Origin: Fidelibacterota bacterium
GTDB lineage: Bacteria > Fidelibacterota > Marinisomatia > Marinisomatales > JAADGP01
DNA: 48,493 nucleotides
Assembly: GCA_027021785.1 (NCBI GenBank)
Contig: JALUTR010000145.1
Location: 1 to 48,493 of the forward strand
Direction: 5' to 3'
Each line of letters begins with the position of its first letter. The first letter of the stretch is position 1. The notes beneath the pieces were generated by a model. It had not been told where the DNA came from. It ran no database searches and worked only from the letters and a program-made list of their open reading frames with translations. Position numbers and translations under genes: made by a program. Shown here piece by piece: positions 33,006 through 40,629 of the stretch.

Positions 33006-33209
33006 ACATATCGAAATTGAAAAAGACTTAGAACTAGGCAAAGGCTGAGGAGAAATTCCAGTTGCATTACTCCGGCATATCTTAATCGTTTTAAATAATG
33101 GAATTTCCAATTTTTAATACCCTCGCCTGCAACTTAGCCTTAATGAATACTAAAAATGGAAAATGCGATAATTTGGGAATAGACATAACATGAAAGCAGG
33201 AGCAAAAAC

Positions 33210-33848
33210 ATGATTGGTGACGTACTCTTAATTACGGAAAAACATACCCGCGCGGCTTCGCAGTTAAAGGAAATAATCAAACAACGGAAGGCGGAAAAAC
33301 CGGTGGTTGCCATTGCCGGAGAATCGGGCAGCGGAAAATCAGAGGTTGCTCATGAGCTGCGCCGACTGTTAAAAAAAGATGGCTACCTGGTTAAAATCCT
33401 TCACGGCGACAACTACTATAAAACATCACCGACCGAAAGAACCGCCTGGCGAAAAAAACACGGGATCGAAAGCATCGGTGAAAATGAATACGATTGGGAG
33501 TTGCTCAAGGGGAACATTGAGGATTTTCAAAAGGGAAGGGAGTCGGTTTTACCTTTTTTAGACCTGTTTACGAACCAGAGAGACCGGTTAATCACCGATT
33601 TCAAGGATATTAATGTGCTTATCCTGGAAGGACTCTATTGCCTGCGCGCGCCGGCGGATTTGAAAGTGTTAATCGATCTGACTTACCACGAAACAAAGAA
33701 AGCGCAAATCGTGAGGGGCAAGGAGACCCTTGATGAATACCGGTTACAGGTACTCGAACGTGAACATCAGGTAATCCAGTCGCACCGATCATTAGCGAAT
33801 TTTTTGATTACCAGGGATTACAATGTTATCGAACAGGGGCTATCCTGA
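33210..33848 (+). CDS. Uridine kinase / phosphoribulokinase-like P-loop protein
   Basis: VVAIAGESGSGKSEVAHELRRLL, HGDNYYKTSPTER, LILEGLYCLRAPADLKVLIDL. Confidence 0.75.
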   Translation: MIGDVLLITEKHTRAASQLKEIIKQRKAEKPVVAIAGESGSGKSEVAHELRRLLKKDGYLVKILHGDNYYKTSPTERTAWRKKHGIESIGENEYDWELLKGNIEDFQKGRESVLPFLDLFTNQRDRLITDFKDINVLILEGLYCLRAPADLKVLIDLTYHETKKAQIVRGKETLDEYRLQVLEREHQVIQSHRSLANFLITRDYNVIEQGLS

Positions 33849-33884
33849 TGAAAGTTAATAACTGACATTATCCACTTCGAAAAG

Positions 33885-33905
33885 CGTGAAGCGTGAAACG
33901 CGAAT
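33885..33905. repeat. Heptamer array CGTGAAG/CGTGAAA/CGCGAAT (3 units)
   Basis: cgtgaag cgtgaaa cgcgaat, same family as TGAAACG. Confidence 0.7.
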
Positions 33906-34080
33906 TTTGATTCAGAGGTCAGAAACTTGAAATTTTGATGTATGTTCTTGTAAGGACTCCCTTGTCATTGCCATATGGCACAATTTTAGGCGTTAAATAA
34001 TATCTGTCCGTGTCCTTTTCGGGTTTGTGGAATCTCTTTTCTTGACGTATCTGTGATGGTTTATCGGAACGGGTACAATC

Positions 34081-35508
34081 TTATTCTATTTCTTTTATGA
34101 AAATATTCCTGAAGGAAACGGAAGTCTCCCAGTCGTGATTTTGCAGACCGATGTACCCTTCCCTGGCAAAATCCGCGACCTTCCCCCGGGGTTCGGCCAT
34201 CCAGTCAATGACCTCTTTACCATTTAATTCCACCCGGATATTGGATCCCTTGAATGTAATCTTGTAATGGTTCCATTCCCCCGTGGGCCTGGACGCGTTC
34301 ATTTTCGGTGCTTCGGCGTCGTAGACGGCGGCCGTCTTGTGAACACCTTCGCTGGCGTCATCGATCTGTATTTCAAAAGAGTGATAAATATAGTTGTCGC
34401 TCACCGGCACGTCGGGGACCCTCAAAAATATTCCCGAATTGGATTTGAAATCGGAGCACTTGAAATCAAGTTCCAACACGAAGTCCTTGTACTTTTTTAC
34501 ACTGTACCAAAGCAGTCCCATTCCACCATGCGTTTTAAGAACGCCGGTTTCCCGGTCTAACTCAAAGTAACCCGGGCCGTAGTGGTTCCAGCCGTGTTTG
34601 GCGTACTTGCCCTGCCGGAAGCTGAGCAGTTCCTCGTAGCCTTTGTAGTATGTGATACTATCGATGTATTCCAGCCCCTTGCGGATGATTTGTGAAGGGT
34701 TAAAGGTTTCGTCTTCCTGCTCGAGCTCAATGGCGAGGATGCCGTCAAAATGCTGCAGGGTCAGTTCCGCCAGGAGGTCGTGGATATTGGTCTTGCCCCG
34801 GCCGAAAGGAACGGTGCGGGCATCTTTGGAGCCAAATGTGTCCAGATCTTCCAGATGCACATCGAGAATCCGGCCCTTTAACATTCTGAGCCCATCAATA
34901 ACGTTCACCCCCGTTCTTACCCAGTGGCCCACATCGGCACAGGCCCCGATGCGCGGGTCCAGGCCGTTTACAACCCTCAGAACCGCTTCGGGACGGGCAT
35001 ACCTGGACGGCGCCGGATGATTGTGAACGGCCACGCGAATGTTGTATTCCTTCACCATCTTTTCGATAAGCGAAAAGTCGTCGTAGTCCGGTTCCGTCAC
35101 AATCGTCCGGATGCCCATCTTTTTCGCGAAATCGAAGACTTCGCGCATACTCTGTTCGTTGTTCTCGAACTTCACCACGCCGTAGCCGGCCAGTGTGATC
35201 CCGGCTTTCCCGAGGGCTTGTTTAACGGCGTCCATCTGTTTTTCGTTCAGGTAGTGGTCGAACTTTACATCCGGATCATCTTTGCTCAGGATTTGGCCCG
35301 GGTAGGCCTCAAGATACTTGAGGCCCAACGCCTTTACTTTTTCCACACTTTCAAAGAACGAAAATTTTCTGAACGTCCAGGTCTGGACGCCGATGTTCAT
35401 TTCTTTTATTCGTACTTCCTGATAATTCACGGTTGCTTTCTCCTCCTGTCCGACGCAAGTGAGCCAGAGAAGTCCGATAATCGGGATTAGAAGCGTTGTT
35501 TTTTTCAT
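34081..35508 (-). CDS. Exported TIM-barrel sugar phosphate isomerase/epimerase-like + DUF1080 (3-keto-disaccharide hydrolase family) fusion
   Basis: Signal peptide MKKTTLLIPIIGLLWLTC; TIM barrel (NIGVQTWTFRKFSFFESVEKVKALGLKYLEAYPG...IGACADVGHWVRTG); DUF1080 (GGMGLLWYSVKKYKDFVLELDFKCSDFKSNSGIFLR...GEWNHYKITFKGSNIRVELNGK...GYIGLQNH). Confidence 0.88.
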   Translation of the reverse strand: MKKTTLLIPIIGLLWLTCVGQEEKATVNYQEVRIKEMNIGVQTWTFRKFSFFESVEKVKALGLKYLEAYPGQILSKDDPDVKFDHYLNEKQMDAVKQALGKAGITLAGYGVVKFENNEQSMREVFDFAKKMGIRTIVTEPDYDDFSLIEKMVKEYNIRVAVHNHPAPSRYARPEAVLRVVNGLDPRIGACADVGHWVRTGVNVIDGLRMLKGRILDVHLEDLDTFGSKDARTVPFGRGKTNIHDLLAELTLQHFDGILAIELEQEDETFNPSQIIRKGLEYIDSITYYKGYEELLSFRQGKYAKHGWNHYGPGYFELDRETGVLKTHGGMGLLWYSVKKYKDFVLELDFKCSDFKSNSGIFLRVPDVPVSDNYIYHSFEIQIDDASEGVHKTAAVYDAEAPKMNASRPTGEWNHYKITFKGSNIRVELNGKEVIDWMAEPRGKVADFAREGYIGLQNHDWETSVSFRNIFIKEIE

Positions 35509-36755
35509 GATTTCCTCGGGTTCCATTTTCCTTCAGCCACGGCCGGGATAAAGTTTTCAAGGTTGGGTGGCGGGAAGGCAATCGTCTTCCCTTGTTCGAC
35601 GCTCATGTAGGCGGTCATTAACAATTCCGTAACGTTAACTCCGTCACTGAAGTTTTCTTCCGGTCGTTTGCCCGCCAGAAATGACCGGACCATGTGGCGG
35701 TTTTCCGCGGTATAGCCATATTCATCCTGCTCGTTACTGATCACCGGCATGAGACCCATTTCAGCGTTCTGCTTTTCCACCAGGTCTTCTCCGGCGCTGC
35801 CCACCACGTTACGACTGAAAAACACCTTCAGACCGGTATCCAGCGTATTGATGGAGAGCGAATACTCCGGTCCCAGCAATTCCATGCTCAATCTCAGGCC
35901 GGCCCCCACAAAACTCCAGGAAGTGGTTGTTTCCACTACCAATGTTTCACCCTCCTCTGTTTTGTATTCGATAAGGGAACGGGCGAAATCTTCCGCCGGC
36001 CGGTTGAGATAGTCGGTTTTGCCGCCGCTGTTTTCGGAAAGAATCCGGGCGTATTTCTCGCGCTGCCATTTCAGGCAATTGGCGTACGCGTTAACCGACA
36101 CCGGCGTCAGGACCGAGCGGTCGGCGCCGGGGGGCGTGAGCATGAACCGGGCTTCTTCGACGGAATGGCACATCATGTCGTTCAGGACGCCGCCGCCCTG
36201 GAGTTCGCCTTCCCAGAACCACGGCATGTGGGGCCCGCTGTGTTCCTCCGCCGCGCGGGCCAGGTAGGGCCGGCCGGCGATGGAGGCGCCCCGCGCCCAG
36301 ATGATTTCCTTTCCGCGGGTGACGGCGGGAGCGAAAACCTGGTTTTCCAGATAGCCATCCAAAAGATTTACTTTTTGCGCCAGTTCCAGCATTTTCCGCG
36401 CTTCCGCCACGTTGCGACCAAGGGGCTTTTCACAGGCAACGCCCACCAGTTCACCCTTCCCGGATTCGATTGCCGCCGCGATTTCTTCCATGACTTCGAT
36501 ACGGGTAAAATTGGGAGAACAGATCCAGAGCGCGTCGATGTCCGGGTCGGTCACCATTGCGGTTATGGAGTCGAACACCTTCGCGTCGCCTACGCCGATT
36601 TCTCCGGCCAGGGAAGCGGTTTCCGCGGCTGATTTTCTTGTTTTGGACAATACCCCGGCAACGTCCACATCCCGAACCCCGATCAGTGACCTGATATGAA
36701 AGCGCGAGATGAAACCGCCGCCGATGAAGCCGATCCTTAATCTTTTTGTGCTCAT
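35505..36755 (-). CDS. Gfo/Idh/MocA-family oxidoreductase (no signal peptide)
   Basis: LRIGFIGGGFISRFHIRSLIGVRDVDVAGV Rossmann start; VACEKPLGRNVAEARKMLELA; GGGVLNDMMCHSVEEARF. Confidence 0.92.
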   Translation of the reverse strand: MSTKRLRIGFIGGGFISRFHIRSLIGVRDVDVAGVLSKTRKSAAETASLAGEIGVGDAKVFDSITAMVTDPDIDALWICSPNFTRIEVMEEIAAAIESGKGELVGVACEKPLGRNVAEARKMLELAQKVNLLDGYLENQVFAPAVTRGKEIIWARGASIAGRPYLARAAEEHSGPHMPWFWEGELQGGGVLNDMMCHSVEEARFMLTPPGADRSVLTPVSVNAYANCLKWQREKYARILSENSGGKTDYLNRPAEDFARSLIEYKTEEGETLVVETTTSWSFVGAGLRLSMELLGPEYSLSINTLDTGLKVFFSRNVVGSAGEDLVEKQNAEMGLMPVISNEQDEYGYTAENRHMVRSFLAGKRPEENFSDGVNVTELLMTAYMSVEQGKTIAFPPPNLENFIPAVAEGKWNPRKS

Positions 36756-36783
36756 AAAAATCCTTTCTTAATTGCCGGTTATA

Positions 36784-38007
36784 TTACGTCGAGGAGGCGG
36801 GTGCGGGAGATGGAACCTCTTCCTCCCGGAAGAAAATGAGAAACACCGCCGCGGAAAGTACCGTCAGGAAAAAAGGCACGAGAAAAACACCGGTCCAGTC
36901 TGTCTCACTGCCGGAAGTAAAAATGCTCTGAATAAAACCGGCGAAATTGCTGCCGATATAGCTGCCGACGCCTAATACTACCAGATTGATAAGGCTTTGT
37001 GCCGAATGACGAATGTCTTTCGCCGCTATGCGATCGACGTAAATGAAAGCCACCGTAAAGAAAAACACATAACAGAAACCATGCAGCGCCAGGGAGGCGA
37101 TTACCAGCCATGTCGGCGTACCGATGGCAAAGATCAGGTACCGCAACGGCCAGGCCAGGATTCCCAGGATCATTGTTTTCCTGATGCCGTACCGCGGCAG
37201 GAAGTAAGGCAAAAGGAAGGCCATGACAATGATTTCCGCAATTTGTCCGATGACCATTACCCCCGCCACCGTGGAACTGTCGATCCCGATCTTCGCCGAC
37301 GTCAGGAACGGCGCCGTAAGAACGTAGTAGAACATCAGTTCCGTAGAAACAATGAAGGCGATGATGAAAAAGATGAGCGTGTTTTTGTTTTTCAACATTT
37401 TAACGGCTTCCAGGAAAGCTAACGGGTTGGCGGCCGTTTTTTCCGGTGGCGTATCGGGTAGCGCGAGGGAGACCAGACCCATAACGAGGGAGAATATTCC
37501 CGCCAGGAGGAGAGTGTCACCGGCAAACCCCATGGAAGCTTCGCCTTTTGCCACCACTCTCCAGCCCGAAAGAGCCAATCCCGCCACAATCCATCCGATG
37601 GTTCCCCAGACGCGGATCTGACCGAACTCTTTTTCCGAATTCTTCAGGTTTATCAGGGCGATGGAGTTGGTAAGCGCAAGGGTCGGCGCGTACAGCAGGC
37701 AGTAGATAAACATCAACCAGAGCATGGTCGAATAATCGGAGATAGTGGAAATATAGATCAGGAGGGCGCCTCCCACCAGTTGCAGTAGAGCAACTACTTT
37801 CTGAGAAGCAAAGTAGCGATCCGCAATCTGCCCGCCGATGAAGGGGGAAATGATAGTGGCGAGGGGTAAGAGGCTGTAAATGATTCCAACCTGGGTGCCC
37901 GTGAATCCCAGATCGTTAAGGAGATACGCGGAGAGAACCGGCGCCCACGCTCCCCAGATGGCGTATTGAAGAAACATCATGGCGCCGAGACGAATTTTTA
38001 CTCCCAT
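36784..38007 (-). CDS. MFS transporter (nucleoside:H+ symporter-like)
   Basis: About 12 hydrophobic segments; MMFLQYAIWGAWAPVLSAYLLNDLGFTGTQVGIIYSLLPLATIISPFIGGQIADRYF; FGQIRVWGTIGWIVAG. Confidence 0.85.
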   Translation of the reverse strand: MGVKIRLGAMMFLQYAIWGAWAPVLSAYLLNDLGFTGTQVGIIYSLLPLATIISPFIGGQIADRYFASQKVVALLQLVGGALLIYISTISDYSTMLWLMFIYCLLYAPTLALTNSIALINLKNSEKEFGQIRVWGTIGWIVAGLALSGWRVVAKGEASMGFAGDTLLLAGIFSLVMGLVSLALPDTPPEKTAANPLAFLEAVKMLKNKNTLIFFIIAFIVSTELMFYYVLTAPFLTSAKIGIDSSTVAGVMVIGQIAEIIVMAFLLPYFLPRYGIRKTMILGILAWPLRYLIFAIGTPTWLVIASLALHGFCYVFFFTVAFIYVDRIAAKDIRHSAQSLINLVVLGVGSYIGSNFAGFIQSIFTSGSETDWTGVFLVPFFLTVLSAAVFLIFFREEEVPSPAPASST

Positions 38008-38170
38008 TTTTTACCCTTTCTGTTAATTAGTCTGTGGGTTATTGTCCGGTTATCCTTCGTTATTATCGATTCAGGGCCGGGGTTTTGGCCGGGGGCAAGG
38101 TCCTTTTCCACGGGTTTCATCCGGCAGAAGAATTTCCGCGAACGATTTTTTTCGGCAGGGGAGACCGAAG

Positions 38171-39769
38171 TCAGACGATTTGCCTTTTGTCCGGATCCCA
38201 TTCAACTCTTCGACCGGTCAGATAGGATTCCGTGGCCATGTGGCAGGCGAGCGCTTCGTGCAAACCGACTTCAATATCGCATTTCGGTTGTCTGTTTTCC
38301 CGGATGGAATCCAGCCAGTCCTTTATATGCAGATGGGTGGGGTCCATGCGTTTCCCTTCACGATAAGTGTAAACCAGGCCCTTATTGGCAAAATATCTGG
38401 CAGTAGCCGAGGTGACACCGTCAATTTGCTTTGATCCCGGGGAATAAGTGTAAATGGGATAGCGGGTGTTTATTATTCCGCTTTCTATCCTTTCCCTGTA
38501 CCGGGTGGATTCCGGGTCGGCCGTTACGACCAGGCCGTGTATTTTGCTGTCCCCGGCTCCGCCGATTTGCATTGTCGCGTCATGGCCCATAAAGATATTC
38601 CCCCGGTTTTTATTGCTAGACAGGGTGGCGCTGTACAGCAGGGTCAAATCCTTATCCGGGTATTCCAGGATGGCCTGGAACACGTCGGGCACATCACGAC
38701 CATCCTTGTAGAAATAAATGCCTCCCGAGGCGGATACGAATTTCGGCGCGCCCAGCTCCATGACCTGGTTAACGGCATCGAATTCATGTGAAAATAAATC
38801 GCCGGAGAGGCCGGTACCGTAATCGTACCAGCAACGCCACCGGAAGAATCTTTTCAATGCTTCCCGGCCAAACGGTATCTTTGTCGGAGCCGGCTCCTGG
38901 AACGTATCCCAGTCGATTGTTCGTCGGTTTCCCTTGGGGTCAATGTCCCAGACCCAGGCGCCCCAGGGGGAATTGCGGTTGGTCGTTACCTCCACAAGGT
39001 TGACCGGCCCAAGCAGTCCCTGTTGGACGATTTCCCGCGCTTTCTCAAGACTATCCACCTGGCGGTTTTGATGGCCGAGTTGAAAAACAATGCCGGTTTC
39101 TTTCACCGTATCATACACGTCAATGGCCTCCTGAAATGTCCTTGTCATTGCTTTTTCACAATAGACATGCTTTCCCGCCCTGGCGGCATCGATGATGATC
39201 CGCGAATGCCAGTGATCCGGTGTGGCGATGATCACGGCATCGATATCATCGTTTGCCAGCATTTCCGTGTAATGTCGATATCTTTTGGCCGCCTCCTTTG
39301 GTTTCCCGCCGGGACGTATTTCATTTGTTGAAGCGGCTAAAGCGGCTCTGGCCCTTACATTGAAGAGGTCGCACACACCAACCAGCGACACATTAAGGTC
39401 ATCCTGTTGCATGAATGTGGCATACCCTTTATCCAGCTTGTTTTTTTGGGCATTGGCCGCTGCTTTTTCAACCCATTCGGGGGTCGCGAAACCGGCGCCC
39501 CGCACCAGGTGCTGACCCCGGCCGCCGTAACCGATAATGCCTAACCGAAGGTGCTCACCGGGACTTTTTGAGGATATGACTGCCGGCGCCTGGTGCTCCG
39601 AAATAAGGTCGGAAAGTAAATTGGATTTCCTCAGCGCATCCCGTTTCATTTTTCTCAGGATATTGTAGAACAACACTCCCACAACCGGAAGTGTTGCCAA
39701 ACCTTTTAGTATTTCCCTCCGATCAAGATCCGTCCCGGAGGCTTTTGAATCGGTATGTTCTTCTTTCAT
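38171..39769 (-). CDS. Gfo/Idh/MocA-family oxidoreductase with Tat-type N-terminus
   Basis: DLDRREILKGLATLPVVGVLFYN twin-arginine motif; LRLGIIGYGGRGQHL Rossmann; VYCEKAMTRTFQEAIDVYDTVKETG. Confidence 0.9.
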   Translation of the reverse strand: MKEEHTDSKASGTDLDRREILKGLATLPVVGVLFYNILRKMKRDALRKSNLLSDLISEHQAPAVISSKSPGEHLRLGIIGYGGRGQHLVRGAGFATPEWVEKAAANAQKNKLDKGYATFMQQDDLNVSLVGVCDLFNVRARAALAASTNEIRPGGKPKEAAKRYRHYTEMLANDDIDAVIIATPDHWHSRIIIDAARAGKHVYCEKAMTRTFQEAIDVYDTVKETGIVFQLGHQNRQVDSLEKAREIVQQGLLGPVNLVEVTTNRNSPWGAWVWDIDPKGNRRTIDWDTFQEPAPTKIPFGREALKRFFRWRCWYDYGTGLSGDLFSHEFDAVNQVMELGAPKFVSASGGIYFYKDGRDVPDVFQAILEYPDKDLTLLYSATLSSNKNRGNIFMGHDATMQIGGAGDSKIHGLVVTADPESTRYRERIESGIINTRYPIYTYSPGSKQIDGVTSATARYFANKGLVYTYREGKRMDPTHLHIKDWLDSIRENRQPKCDIEVGLHEALACHMATESYLTGRRVEWDPDKRQIV

Positions 39770-40287
39770 GTCAGCAAATCCTCAGTTGGTTGTGTGTTGT
39801 TCCTGAAAATTAATCTGTCCAAACCAATAATATTGCTCGTGGGGAATACATAAAGCACATACAAGGCACAAGCTTCGATCAAATTCTTATTCACGATAAT
39901 GTAACTGCCTTCCCACGGCCGGGAATATTCCAGTCCTAATAACGGCGGTGTAAAGAAATAATATATCAGGAGCAATACCATGCCGGCAATGGAAGCGTAG
40001 CGCCCCAGCAAACCTAACATTAAAGCCAAACCGATAAGTGTCAAGCCCCACATATTCAGATAGTCCACAATGCCCAATACCACAGGATTAGCCACGATTG
40101 ATTTAGCCAACCCGGAAAAGATCCATTGCACGTCCAATAAATATGCTGCGGATGACCAGTAGGGATTTAGTAGTTTCGCCACACCTTCATAAAGCAGGTG
40201 CCAGCCGATAAGAACACGGAGCAATGATAAACCGATTAATTGATTATTGGTGTATTTTAATGATACCGGTACGGCTTTATTCCCCAT
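39766..40287 (-). CDS. DoxX-family membrane protein
   Basis: LIGLSLLRVLIGWHLLYEGVAKLLNP...GLTLIGLALMLGLLGRYASIAGMVLLLIYYF. ATG at 40287 has an upstream AGGAGGA; the longer ORF runs through repeat DNA. Confidence 0.85.
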   Translation of the reverse strand: MGNKAVPVSLKYTNNQLIGLSLLRVLIGWHLLYEGVAKLLNPYWSSAAYLLDVQWIFSGLAKSIVANPVVLGIVDYLNMWGLTLIGLALMLGLLGRYASIAGMVLLLIYYFFTPPLLGLEYSRPWEGSYIIVNKNLIEACALYVLYVFPTSNIIGLDRLIFRNNTQPTEDLLT

Positions 40288-40422
40288 GGTAGTTCCTCCT
40301 GCGATCGTGGTTTTATAAGAATCAATGTAGTTCAAATTGTCCATAATTGCAACCGTAAGAGAACCTCCCTTGTAATCCCTCATGGGTGGAGAACCAATCC
40401 CCGGAAGCTCCGGGATTTCGCT

Positions 40423-40475
40423 TCCCGACATTCGTCGGGAGATCTTGGTTCCTGGCTCTTGGCTCTTGGCTCTTG
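40423..40475. repeat. TCCCGAC-ATTC-GTCGGGA hairpin plus 4-unit TTGGCTC heptamer array
   Basis: Hairpin 40423-40440; array ttggttc ctggctc ttggctc ttggctc 40445-40472. Confidence 0.9.
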
Positions 40476-40629
40476 GGACCATGACAGGCAAACTATCGTG
40501 GGGTCACAACCTGAAGAGAAAGCTTGAAACACCTGGGTTTTAGAACTAAGATTATACACGTTCATCCGGCGCTATTCCGGTGCTATCTGAAATTCTTGAG
40601 AAAAAAGGAGGGGTACGGGAACGGGAATC

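Noticed and set aside
35694-36632. 312-aa plus-strand ORF
   Set aside because: Fully antisense to a well-supported Gfo/Idh gene; composition matches a shadow ORF.
40288-40491. N-terminal extension of DoxX in the ORF track
   Set aside because: The extension runs through the heptamer array and hairpin; ATG at 40287 with AGGAGGA upstream is a better start.
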